Positions 1 through 8,322 of a stretch of DNA of 64,000 nucleotides are shown here, in pieces (position 1 is the stretch's first letter; every line of letters begins with the position of its first letter). Location: the NCBI RefSeq assembly GCF_020181595.1, contig NZ_CP084028.1, positions 2,179,193 through 2,243,192 on the forward strand. The letters are read 5' to 3'. The position numbers were made by a program, and so were the translations under genes. Origin of the DNA: [Mycobacterium] vasticus (lineage in GTDB: Bacteria > Actinomycetota > Actinomycetes > Mycobacteriales > Mycobacteriaceae). The notes beneath the pieces were generated by a model. That model saw only the letters and a program-made list of their open reading frames with translations, did not search any database and was not told where the DNA came from.

Positions 1-150
1 CATCTCAGGACTCCCAGCCCGCCGAGGTGAAGTAGCTCAGGATCATGGACGCCGACAGTAAAGACACCACACGACCCGACGCAACGGCCAAACACCCAGG
101 CCACCCGGCCCTTCCGTGCCAATGCAACACGGGAACTAAGCGGGGACAAA
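1..150 (-). mobile_element. Terminal segment of a second Tn554/RIT-like element copy (runs off left edge)
   Basis: These 150 bp match 16310-16459 with a single difference seen by eye (cts at position 4-5 versus cc). They end in the same terminal motif GCGGGGACAAA (140-150), after which the two copies diverge into two different integrase genes. Positions 1-46 on the minus strand are the first 15 codons (start MILSYFTSAG) of the element's first recombinase gene, partial at the window edge. A second copy of the 10358-16459 element therefore lies mainly to the left of this window. Confidence 0.88.
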
Positions 151-1065
151 CCGGCGAAATGAGTGCATGTCGAGTCCGTTGGACAGGCCGAGGTCCTGGC
201 AGTAGCGTCGAAACCTGCGCAACAGCGTCCTCTGGGCGACCAGGGCGCCGCGCTCGCTGGGAAACAGGTCGATCCCGTCGTCCATATAGGGTTGTCCATG
301 GGCCAGCCAGTCAGCGATGACTTCCGGCGTCCAGTCGAACACCGTCAGCACGGTGCGGCGTTTGGGTGGCGATCCTTTCTTGGCCTTGCCGTAGCGGACC
401 TTAACCACGCCGTAGTGGCCGAACTCTCGAGCGTGGGGATTGCGGGATAAGTCGACCGTCTGCAGGTGTCGTAGTTCGTTGAACCGCAGCCCGTAGGAGT
501 AGGCGACCTTGAACATCACCGCATCGCGGTAAGCCGGTAGCCAGCCCTTCTTCCTGGAATTGGCGATCACGGTGACCTGGTCGTCGGCGTGGTCGAAGAA
601 GTCCTGCAGCTCCTGTTTGGTGAACGGCCGTTTCTCGGGGGACTGCTCGTTGTCCTGGACATGGGTCGCGGTGTTCCACGCGAAGAACACCTGGGCAGGA
701 TGGGTGCCGAAGCGCTGCTCGCAGACCCGGTCCCAGCCGTAGTCCGGGTCGGCGATGTAGGAGCAGAACAGCCGCAGCGTATTTTGATAGCCGCGCACCG
801 TGGACTGCCGGCGGCCTTTGATGCTGCGCAAGTCGCCGAAAAACTCCTCCACGATGGCAGGCGTCCACGACCAGGGGAACTCGTTGGTCTGGTCGATGAA
901 CCGCCGGACCGTCGCGATCCGAGGCTCGATCGTGTCGTGGGCCAGGTTGCGGCACAGCTGCTGGTTGCGCCAGCCGTCGAGCATCTCATCGACGGTCTGG
1001 ACCTCGGGATGCAGCAGCGGCACCGAACCTACGAGGAAGACGCGACCGCTCTTGTCGACGGGCAA
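136..1065 (-). pseudogene. Tyrosine recombinase/integrase, 5' portion, interrupted by mobile-element insertion
   Basis: This is the N-terminal and most of the catalytic domain of a tyrosine recombinase (about 300 of roughly 350-370 residues). The first catalytic Arg lies in YGLRFNELRHLQ, the beta-hairpin Lys region is visible (KVRYGKAKKGSPPKRRT), and the HxxR box is at the very end (DMHSFRR). After HSFRR the frame enters the terminal repeat of a mobile element and stops within four codons (FVPA). The C-terminal LGH...Tyr segment is missing, so the product cannot carry the nucleophile. Residue similarity to the interrupted gene at 16460-17374 looks like about 45-50 percent, so these are different genes hit at the same place. 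The missing 3' part presumably lies left of the window beyond the element. Confidence 0.85.
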
Positions 1066-1325
1066 CCTGGCCTCCCAACGCCTGTATCATCCGATGAATC
1101 ATTGAATCATCTGATGAATCAGTACCACATCCATGCAGGTAGGTCCATCGCAGCGGCAACGCTCGACTGGCTGACGCCCAGGAGACTTTGCGTGGGCAGG
1201 CGCGGAGCTAGGTGCAACAGCCATCGAATACTGTTGTTGCCCTTGCGCTTTAGGTCGTTGGGTGACATAGGCGGAGATGGCTTGGGCGGGCCGGTCCCTG
1301 ATTCATCTGATGAAAACGGCGAGTT
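1066..1325. promoter_or_regulatory. Intergenic region with three palindromic boxes (TCATC-N-GATGA)
   Basis: There is no gene here. Two near-identical palindromic boxes, ATCATCCGATGAATCAT (1086-1102) and ATCATCTGATGAATCAG (1106-1122), start exactly 20 bp apart. A third, TGATTCATCTGATGAAAAC, is at 1299-1317. All share TCATC-N-GATGA. They lie directly upstream of the minus-strand integrase at 1065. The two-helical-turn spacing suits an operator or recombinase-binding array. Which protein binds is unknown. Confidence 0.5.
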
Positions 1326-1802
1326 TCACTGGATATAGGTGTTATCAAGAAATGTCGTAATCCGTCGACGCGTGCTGGTGTCCGTTCTCATCGGGTCTGG
1401 GGCATTCTCATCGAATCCGTGGTTTGCCCCGTGCTGCAAGGCCAACTGGTCGAGGACGTCGACGACGCCATCGACGTTGATGGCGCGATCGACGTGGATC
1501 GCCAAAGCCTCGCGGGTGAACTCGTCAATGACGTTGAGCATCTTGATGGTGCGCCCATCGGCGGTGGTGTCGAACTGAAAGCCCATCGCCCAGATCACGT
1601 TCGGCCTAATCGGGCACATCGCACCGACGGCGGCCCCGATGCCGGTCAGGCGTTTCTTCTTACCACGCTGCGGAACCCGCAGGCCCTCGTCACGCCAGAG
1701 CCGGCCGACGCGCTTGTTGTTCACGGCCCAGCCCGCTTTTCGTGCTGCGATCGCCGCTCGCCGCCAGCCCCAGCGGGTCAACCTCGAAACGTCCGCGGTC
1801 AT
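1326..1802 (-). pseudogene. IS3-family transposase OrfB fragment
   Basis: Residues about 10-45 match the HTH_21-like region of IS3 OrfB (WGWRR...GWAVNNKRVGRLWRDEGL). These are followed by the start of the integrase core, with the first catalytic Asp in the QFDTTADGR stretch and then NVIDEFTREALAIHVDR. The second Asp and the Glu of the DDE triad are absent, and the last 30 residues (after LALQHG) look unrelated. The 5' part of orfB and all of orfA are missing. It is a remnant truncated at both ends, sitting beside the intact IS481-family element. Confidence 0.75.
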
Positions 1803-1899
1803 CCGCAGCCCGCCAACTCGATGGAGTCCGTTGTCAGGGAGAACACGGTCTTCGGCGATACCATCGATCCGTGCGCCACGTTGATGCTGTCGGTGATGG

Positions 1900-1905
1900 T
1901 TTAGC
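1900..1905. repeat. Left target-site duplication of the IS481-family element (TTTAGC)
   Basis: TTTAGC at 1900-1905 directly precedes the left inverted repeat and is repeated exactly at 3024-3029 directly after the right inverted repeat. A perfect 6-bp duplication indicates a simple and fairly recent transposition. Confidence 0.88.
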
Positions 1906-2902
1906 TGTGGTGTCCAGGGAGGTTGGTCAGCCGGGTGACTGGTGGCCGGCCTCCGATGGCGGAGTGGGCTCGGTGGTGATTATAGAAGTGGAGCCATCGG
2001 GGTAGAGCAGTGTTGCGTTGTTCGGTTGACTCATAGAGCCGGGCGTAGGCCCAGCCGTCGGCAAGGGTGCGGTGGAATCGTTCGATTTTGCCGTTGGTTT
2101 GCGGTCGGTAGGGCCGGGTCTTTTTGGCGGTGATACCCAGATCGGTGCAGGCCTGAGTCCAGGCGTGGGATTTGTATGCCGAGCCGTTGTCAGACAGGAC
2201 CCGTTCGATGCGGACGCCACGGTCGGCGAACCAGGATGTGGCTCGTTGCAGCACCCCGATCGCTGTTGCGGCGGTTTCATCTGAGCAGATCTCGGCGTAG
2301 GCCACGCGGGAGTGGTCGTCGATGACGGTGTGTACGTATGCGGTTCCCAACAGTGGGCCGCGGTGCTTGCTGCGGGCGGTACCGGTTCTAGCCACCGTTG
2401 CCGAGCGGTTGCGGTCACCGCGTTGTTTGCCGACATAACGCCATCCACCCCCGTCGGGGATGTTGCCGAACTTGGTGACATCGACGTGGATCATCGAGCC
2501 GGGATGGTCGTGTTCGTAGCGACGAATCGGCTCGCCGGTGACGCGGTCGATGTGGGTGAGCCGGTTGATCCGGCAGCGCACCAGCACCGCGTGCACCGTT
2601 GAGGCTGGGATCGCCAGCTGGCCGGCGATCTGCACCGGTCCCAGGCGTTGACGCCACCGCAGGCGCACGATCTGACGTGTCACAGCGGTGGATGTCTTGG
2701 CTGGGCTGTGGTGCGGCCGCGATGACCGATCAGCCATCCCGGCCCGGCCTTCTGCGCGGTAGCGCGCTGCCCACTTGGCGGCCGTGCGTGACGAAACCAT
2801 GAACATCTTCGCTGCCGTCGAGCAGTTGTAGCCGCGATTGACGATCAGCTCAGCGAGCCGCAACCGGGCCCGTGGGGTCAGTGCTGCATTAGCGTGGGAC
2901 AC
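1901..2902 (-). CDS. IS481-family transposase
   Basis: DDE transposase of 333 residues. An N-terminal helix-turn-helix (about residues 10-60: RLRLAELIVNRGYNC...AAKWAARYRAEG) is followed by an rve integrase core. The triad is visible as the Asp in MIHVDVTKFG, the Asp in VLSDNGSAYKS and the Glu in NGKIERFHRTL. I chose the GTG start giving VSHANAALTPRARLRL, which matches where family members begin; the open frame extends further 5' without homology. The reading frame runs through the left inverted repeat, and its TAA stop lies in the target duplication outside the element, so the C-terminus depends on the insertion site. Confidence 0.88.
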   Translation of the reverse strand: MSHANAALTPRARLRLAELIVNRGYNCSTAAKMFMVSSRTAAKWAARYRAEGRAGMADRSSRPHHSPAKTSTAVTRQIVRLRWRQRLGPVQIAGQLAIPASTVHAVLVRCRINRLTHIDRVTGEPIRRYEHDHPGSMIHVDVTKFGNIPDGGGWRYVGKQRGDRNRSATVARTGTARSKHRGPLLGTAYVHTVIDDHSRVAYAEICSDETAATAIGVLQRATSWFADRGVRIERVLSDNGSAYKSHAWTQACTDLGITAKKTRPYRPQTNGKIERFHRTLADGWAYARLYESTEQRNTALPRWLHFYNHHRAHSAIGGRPPVTRLTNLPGHHS

Positions 2903-3023
2903 GAAGGCCTCCTGGTTGATGAAGCGGTTTCTAGACAGCTCCACTTCACAACCGGAGGCCTTCACCTGTCTCAACAACAGGCCAACATCAACTCACTGAG
3001 TTACAACGTCCCTGGACACCACA
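1906..3023 (-). mobile_element. Complete IS481-family insertion sequence
   Basis: The element is 1118 bp, bounded by perfect 15-bp inverted repeats: TGTGGTGTCCAGGGA at 1906-1920 and its complement TCCCTGGACACCACA at 3009-3023. It is flanked by the TTTAGC target duplication and carries one transposase gene on the minus strand. It inserted between the IS3 remnant and the first PGRS gene. Confidence 0.9.
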
Positions 3024-3071
3024 TTTAGCCGATGGTCGGGGGGATAGTGTGACCTTGGCTTCGACAGCGAA

Positions 3072-4997
3072 GTGAGCCAACAGACGCCGTCCCCGCGGGG
3101 CCGAAATACAGTGCCGGGTCATCACCGAGGTGCGAAGCTTCGTCGCTGTTCGCGCGGTGTCGATGCGCGGCGGGTGGTTGTGGCAGCGACATCGGTGGGC
3201 ACGGTTTTGACTTTCGGGCTGACCGGGTTTGCCGGCGCGCCCGCGGTGCGAGCTGATTTCGATGATCTACTCGCCGATCTGGTCAACCCTGCTGCTTGGG
3301 GGACGATAGTTGACCCCGTCGACTGGACCGGGTTCACCTTCGACCCGCCTGTCGGCGACGCGGCGATGGCCGGGGCGCTCGCGGCGAGCAGCACCGTCGA
3401 CCCGGACGGTCTGGCTGGTAGCGCGGATGACGGCCTTGGAGCCAATTGGCTGGCCGAGTTGCTCGAAAACGACGTCTACCTGTCGCTGCACACTGCGGCT
3501 GAAGACTGGATCGACAGCTCGTTCGGCCAGCAGGTCGATGGCGCCATCAACTCGCTGTTCACCTTCGGCGGTGCCTGCGGCCTGATCTGTAACGGCACCC
3601 CAGGAACTGAAACCGACCCCGCCGGCGGTGACGGTGGCTGGCTGTTCGGTGATGGTGGGGCGGGCTGGACCTCCACCGAAACCGGTGTCGCCGGCGGCGA
3701 CGGTGGGTCGGCTGGGCTGTTCGGCAACGGCGGGTCTGGAGGCACTGGCGGGCCCGACGCCGATGGCGGTGCCGGTGGGACCGGTGGGATTCTCATCGGT
3801 CACGGTGGTGCCGGAGGTGACGGCGGCACTGGCGGCCCCGGTGCGGCCGGTGGTAACGGTGGTGACGGCGGAGCCGGGGCCAAGTGGCTTGCCGGGATCG
3901 GGGGTAACGGCGGCAACGGCGGCACCGGCGGTGCAGCCACAGGTGCCCACGCCATCGCCGGCGACGGCGGCAACGGCGGTGCAGGCGGTATCGGCAGCCC
4001 GCTACGTTCTGCTGGCCCGTTGTCGCTGCTGAGTCAGCTTTTCTCCGCGGCCGGAGGAAACGGCGGCACCGGCGGCACCGGCGGGGCAGCCACTGGTATC
4101 GACAGTGTCGCCGGGGCCGGTGGCACCGGCGGCGACGGCGGCGATGCCGCGCACCTCAATAATGCTCTACCGGCCATTTTGGTCGGAGGGAACGGCGGAG
4201 ACGGCGGCGACGGGGGTGCCGCGACCGGGTTAGGCAGCACCGCCGGTGCTGGCGGCACCGGCGGTGACGGAGGCGACGCCGCGGGCGGCGGAGTGACCAC
4301 CGTCAGTGGCAGCGGCGGCAGCGGCGGTGATGGCGGCAACGGCATCGACGGCGGGCAGGCGAGCCACGGTGGTGACGGCGGGGCAAGCGGAATCCGCTTC
4401 ATCAATACTCCGCTTGGCACCGGGCAATCTGGATCTGGCGGCAACGGTGGGCACGGCGGCGCCAGCGCAGGCGGAACCGGCGGTACGGGAGGCGCCGGAG
4501 GAGGCGGGTCAACCGCAGGCCACAGCCTGATTCCTGAAGGTCCCAACGGCGGCGGCGGCGGGGGCGGTGCCGGCGACGGCGGTAACGGTGGTCACGGCGG
4601 GAACGGCGGCGTCGGTGGCTTCGGCGTGTCCCCGGGCGCTGGTGGCACCGGCGGGATCGGCGGTGCTGCCAACGGCGGAGCCGGCGGCAACGGTGGCAAC
4701 GGCGGTGACGGCGGCAACAGTGCGGCCGGCGGGAACGGCGGAGCGGGCGGCGACGGCCTTGTAGGCCGTAGCGGCGGAGCCGGCGGTGACGGCGGCCACG
4801 GCGGTGACAACAACTCCGGGAACACCGGGGGAAACGGGGGCAACGGCGGCCTGGTAGGGCCAGCAGGTGACGGTCGCGGCGGCAACGGCGGTGATGGCGG
4901 TGATGGCGGTGCGCTCAGCGCACCCGAGCCCGGTGGAGCCGGCGGCAATGGCGGCACCGACGGCGCACCCGGACTCCCTGGACAAACCCGCCACTGA
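3072..4997 (+). CDS. PGRS-type glycine-rich exported protein without a PE domain
   Basis: The protein has 641 residues. A basic N-terminus is followed by a hydrophobic segment (VVVAATSVGTVLTFGLTGFA) and a signal-peptidase-like site (AVRA before DFDD). An acidic, non-repetitive domain covers about residues 60-175, and the linker GGWLFGDGGAGW introduces a long GGxGGxGG array of the PGRS type to the C-terminus. The PE domain that normally precedes PGRS arrays in slow-growing mycobacteria is absent. A conventional secretion signal takes its place, which implies Sec or Tat export rather than ESX-5 (inference). The start is a GTG with a weak ribosome site, so a slightly different start is possible. 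A paralogue lies at 5993. Confidence 0.8.
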   Translation: MSQQTPSPRGRNTVPGHHRGAKLRRCSRGVDARRVVVAATSVGTVLTFGLTGFAGAPAVRADFDDLLADLVNPAAWGTIVDPVDWTGFTFDPPVGDAAMAGALAASSTVDPDGLAGSADDGLGANWLAELLENDVYLSLHTAAEDWIDSSFGQQVDGAINSLFTFGGACGLICNGTPGTETDPAGGDGGWLFGDGGAGWTSTETGVAGGDGGSAGLFGNGGSGGTGGPDADGGAGGTGGILIGHGGAGGDGGTGGPGAAGGNGGDGGAGAKWLAGIGGNGGNGGTGGAATGAHAIAGDGGNGGAGGIGSPLRSAGPLSLLSQLFSAAGGNGGTGGTGGAATGIDSVAGAGGTGGDGGDAAHLNNALPAILVGGNGGDGGDGGAATGLGSTAGAGGTGGDGGDAAGGGVTTVSGSGGSGGDGGNGIDGGQASHGGDGGASGIRFINTPLGTGQSGSGGNGGHGGASAGGTGGTGGAGGGGSTAGHSLIPEGPNGGGGGGGAGDGGNGGHGGNGGVGGFGVSPGAGGTGGIGGAANGGAGGNGGNGGDGGNSAAGGNGGAGGDGLVGRSGGAGGDGGHGGDNNSGNTGGNGGNGGLVGPAGDGRGGNGGDGGDGGALSAPEPGGAGGNGGTDGAPGLPGQTRH

Positions 4998-5137
4998 CGA
5001 AAGCCGTGGGAGGGTCCGCGCAGCGGGAACTGTCGTAGACGGCCCTCGGGTCATGATCGGCAACGGACTCGGCCACCTCGGTGGCGACTGGGTGAGGTTC
5101 GCTCGACCGAGTGTCCCGACAGTGATCCAGCCCGGCT

Positions 5138-5851
5138 TCAGACACCGATCGGCACGAACCCGGCTCCTGGTCCGCCGTCGGCTTCGATGTCGTTGAGGAT
5201 CACGGTCATCAGCACGATCTTCGGGCGGTTACCCAGCGGGAATACTGGCGGTGGACCCGTCAGAAAGTCGGGGCAGGGCCTACCGAACGGATTGTGCGGT
5301 ACAAGCCCGCCCTGGATCATGCCGATCAGCCGGTCGTCGACGGTGACCGGTGCGCCGGTGTCGTCGGGCGTTCCGCACTCGATCGCGCTGATGATCCAAT
5401 CATCGGGTATCAGGCCGCGCCCCCCGATCAGGAAGCAGGTACGCCCCGTCGCACCGCTTTGCATGCAAGCCGGGGCACGCAGCCGCGGTGGCGGGCCGAT
5501 CCCGTCGATCGCGAACCCCGCAAAATCCGGGATCGGGGTGATCTGATCGGCGTCGAAGACGACCACCGCGTAGTCGAGGGTGTCGTTGACCCGTACTACA
5601 CGGCCCACCGGCCCGGCGATCCCCGGGATCGTCACCACGGCGTCGGGTCCGCCACAGTGCGCCGATGCGATGCCGACCAACGCGCCGGTGTCGTCATGTC
5701 CGATCGTGGTCAACGTGCAGGCGACATCACCGACGTGGATAGCGGCGCCACCACCCAGCAGAACCGCCCCCGCCGTAGCGGGCGGAGTCAAGACCATGGC
5801 GGCCAGCACCGCCACCAATCCCGCACCCCATACCCGCCAACCACCAAACAT
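5138..5851 (-). CDS. Secreted trypsin-like (S1 fold) protein with Ser-to-Thr substitution
   Basis: A signal peptide (VWGAGLVAVLAAMVLTPPATAGA) precedes a chymotrypsin-fold domain. The His box is SAHCGG, and the Asp is in the NDTLDYAVVVFD stretch. The usual GDSG[GA]PV nucleophile motif reads DDTGAPV: the codon at the Ser position is ACC (Thr). Cys residues in the PACMQSG and ECGTP segments could pair, as in mycobacterial secreted S1 proteins. The start ATG (MFGGWRV) has GGAGA about 9 nt upstream; two other in-frame starts lie 9 and 18 nt further 5'. It sits between two PGRS paralogues, transcribed the other way. It is probably a pseudoprotease, or a Thr-nucleophile enzyme if active. Confidence 0.7.
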   Translation of the reverse strand: MFGGWRVWGAGLVAVLAAMVLTPPATAGAVLLGGGAAIHVGDVACTLTTIGHDDTGALVGIASAHCGGPDAVVTIPGIAGPVGRVVRVNDTLDYAVVVFDADQITPIPDFAGFAIDGIGPPPRLRAPACMQSGATGRTCFLIGGRGLIPDDWIISAIECGTPDDTGAPVTVDDRLIGMIQGGLVPHNPFGRPCPDFLTGPPPVFPLGNRPKIVLMTVILNDIEADGGPGAGFVPIGV

Positions 5852-5992
5852 GCTCGACATTCTCCGCACGACACACCAGGGTGCACCCGTTTTCGGCGGT
5901 TTCGCTATCAGTCGACTCCGGTACTATTTCTGACGTTCGAGGTGCGCCGTCGTTGACGGGATGCTCGCCACTTGTCCCTGGGAGGTTTGGGT

Positions 5993-8032
5993 ATGTCACG
6001 TGACGCTGGATACAACAGCGATCGGTTCGGCTGCTACCGCACTGGGGAGCGCCGCCGCTATCGCCCGCCGGTGGTTGGTGCCGCTACGGCGGTGGGGGCG
6101 TTTTTGGCGTTCGGGATGTCCCCGTTGGCTGGCGCGCCGGTGGCACGCGCGGACTTCGAAGACCTGCTTGTTGACCTGTTCAATCCGGCTGATTGGGGCA
6201 CGGTCTTCGATCCGGGCAACTGGGACGGGCTGAGCTTCGACCCGACCGGCAACGACGACGCGATAGTTAGCACGCTGGCGGTCAGCGGCACCGCTGATCC
6301 GGTGGCAGCATTGTCGGCCGGGGATTCCTCGGGCGGGCTGCTGGGTGATTCGGTGACCGTGACGGCGGTGCCGGCCGCCGAGGCGTTCCAAAACGATGTG
6401 TACCTGCCGTTGCACCAGTCCCTTGAGGAGTGGATGGCCAGTCCCACCGGCCTGAGTGTTGACGACTCGTTGAACAAGTTCAGCGAGGCGTTCGGGCTGG
6501 GCATGATGATTGGCAACGGCACTGACGCCACCGCGGCTGATCCCACCGGCGGGGCCGGTGGATGGTTGCTCGGTGACGGCGGAAACGGATGGACCTCAAC
6601 ACAGGCCGGTGTCGCCGGTGGTGATGGTGGCGCGGCCGGTTTGTTCGGCAATGGTGGTGTTGGCGGCGCCGGCGGTGCCGGTGCCGATGGCGGTGCCGGC
6701 GGCAATGCCGATACCTTCGGTGACGGTGGCGCCGGCGGTGCCGGTGGCGCCGGCGGTGCCGGTGGCGCCGGCGGTGCCGGTGTCGCCGGAGGCGACCATG
6801 GCTCTGGCGGAACTGGTGGAGACGGTGGCCACGGTGGCAGATTGTTCGGTATCGGCGGCGTGGGCGGCAATGGCGGCGCAGGTGCCGATGCCACTGGGGG
6901 TGCTGCTGCGGGCGCCGGTGGCAACGGCGGTGCCGGCGGGTTCGGCAGTCCGAGTGATTTCGGGATCGGTCTCGGCGGGGCCGGCGGGAACGGCGGTGAC
7001 GGTGGCGCGACCATCGGCGATCACGGCACTGGCGGGGCAGGTGGCAACGGCGGGACAGGCGGGGTTGGCGGTATATTCAACGGCTTCGGCGGGTCCGGTG
7101 GGCACGGCGGTGACGGTGGCGCAGCCACCGGCCAAGACAGCATCGCCGGGGCCGGCGGAAACGGCGGCGACGGTGGACTGGGCACCCCGCTCGGCGGCAT
7201 CAGTCACGGTGGCACCGGCGGTGACGGCGGTGCCGGCGGCACGGCCAGCGGCAGCGGCGCCCTCGCCGGGGCTGGCGGAAACGGCGGCGACGGCAACCTC
7301 GGCAGCGTGTTTGGCAGCAGCGGCGGTGGCAATGGAGGCACCGGAGGAGACGGCGGCAACGGTGTCGACGAAGCCGTTGCCAGCCACGGCGGCCATGGCG
7401 GCACGGGTGGCGGTGGCGGTGGCCTCGGGTTCGGTCCGGCCGGTCATGGCGGAAACGGCGGCGACGGTGGTATTAGCGGCGGCGGGACCGCTGGGCACGG
7501 CGGAACCGGCGGCGCTGGGGGCAGCGGCCTTGGCGGGTTCGCCTCAGCCGGTGGCGGTGGCGGCGGTGGCGGCGGCGCCGGCGACGGTGGTACCGGAGGA
7601 GCCGGCGGTAACGGTGGCACCGGTGGCACCGGTTTCGGCAACACCACCTTGCCCACCACGTCGGTAACCGGCAACGGCAATGCCGCCAACCTGCCCACCC
7701 CGCCTCCTCCCGGCGCCTTGCAGAGCGGCGCCGGTGGCGACGGCGGAACCGGCGGGGCCGCTGACGGCGGCACCGGCGGGGTCGGTGGAAACGGCGGGAA
7801 CGGCGGCATCGCCGGCGCAGGCGGCAATGGTGGTGACGGCGGGCAGGTCGGCCCGAACGGCGACGGTGCCGGTGGTGCCGGCGGCAACGGCGGCGTCGGT
7901 TTCGGCACACCAGGAATCGGCGGCGCAGGTGGTGACGGCGGCGCCGACGGCACGCCCGGGACGGCCGGAACGCCCGGAATACAGCTGACACTTCCCACAC
8001 CGCCCGCCCCGACGAACCCTGCCAGCCCGTAG
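5993..8032 (+). CDS. PGRS-type glycine-rich exported protein without a PE domain (paralogue 2)
   Basis: The protein has 679 residues, starting at the ATG preceded by GGGAGG seven nt upstream. Its architecture copies the first PGRS protein: a basic leader (RRRYRPP), a hydrophobic stretch ([16 protein letters not shown]), an AxA-type cleavage site (PVARA before DFEDLL), and a non-repetitive domain containing [14 protein letters not shown] (compare DLVNPAAWGTIVDP in the neighbour). [12 protein letters not shown] then leads into a GGxGGx array that ends in a Pro/Thr-rich tail. The shared pre-PGRS domain shows that the two genes are duplicates. A surface or cell-envelope location is likely but inferred. 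Confidence 0.82.
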   Translation: MSRDAGYNSDRFGCYRTGERRRYRPPVVGAATAVGAFLAFGMSPLAGAPVARADFEDLLVDLFNPADWGTVFDPGNWDGLSFDPTGNDDAIVSTLAVSGTADPVAALSAGDSSGGLLGDSVTVTAVPAAEAFQNDVYLPLHQSLEEWMASPTGLSVDDSLNKFSEAFGLGMMIGNGTDATAADPTGGAGGWLLGDGGNGWTSTQAGVAGGDGGAAGLFGNGGVGGAGGAGADGGAGGNADTFGDGGAGGAGGAGGAGGAGGAGVAGGDHGSGGTGGDGGHGGRLFGIGGVGGNGGAGADATGGAAAGAGGNGGAGGFGSPSDFGIGLGGAGGNGGDGGATIGDHGTGGAGGNGGTGGVGGIFNGFGGSGGHGGDGGAATGQDSIAGAGGNGGDGGLGTPLGGISHGGTGGDGGAGGTASGSGALAGAGGNGGDGNLGSVFGSSGGGNGGTGGDGGNGVDEAVASHGGHGGTGGGGGGLGFGPAGHGGNGGDGGISGGGTAGHGGTGGAGGSGLGGFASAGGGGGGGGGAGDGGTGGAGGNGGTGGTGFGNTTLPTTSVTGNGNAANLPTPPPPGALQSGAGGDGGTGGAADGGTGGVGGNGGNGGIAGAGGNGGDGGQVGPNGDGAGGAGGNGGVGFGTPGIGGAGGDGGADGTPGTAGTPGIQLTLPTPPAPTNPASP

Positions 8033-8322
8033 ACATCCGCCGCTAACACCGTCGGCCACGGCCCGCGGGTGCGCGCTACCTGCCGTGCGACCCTGTTGGT
8101 GGCAACGGCATCTGCGGGGCCAACGGCAAAGGCGAGCAACAACAAACGACTACCATCCCGTCACCCCAAGTGGTGCTCTTGGTTTCGGTGACGGTTGCTG
8201 AGGCGCCGTCAAAACGAACCGCGCAGCTTCACGACCGTCGCTCGGTAGGCCGTCGAGCCAGCTCAAAGAATGGCCGCGCGTGATTAATCTCGTTCAGGCG
8301 CAACGTGTTTAGCGCTAGACGT
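8033..8322. other. 290-bp gap without a gene
   Basis: This lies between the second PGRS gene and the 3' end of the minus-strand recombinase at 8323. I see no conserved gene or convincing terminator. The outer boundary of the three-gene recombinase element should lie here, but I could not identify its terminal repeat. Confidence 0.4.

Noticed and set aside
3122..4957. Long minus-strand and alternate-frame open frames across the two PGRS genes (Pro- and Ala/Val-rich translations)
   Set aside because: They mirror the repetitive GGxGGx plus-strand coding sequence. They have no homology, no start context and no domain content.
3600..7990. Tandem DNA repeats in the PGRS genes as a CRISPR or satellite array
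   Set aside because: The repeats are short degenerate triplet-phase GGxGGx codons within open frames, without unique spacers.
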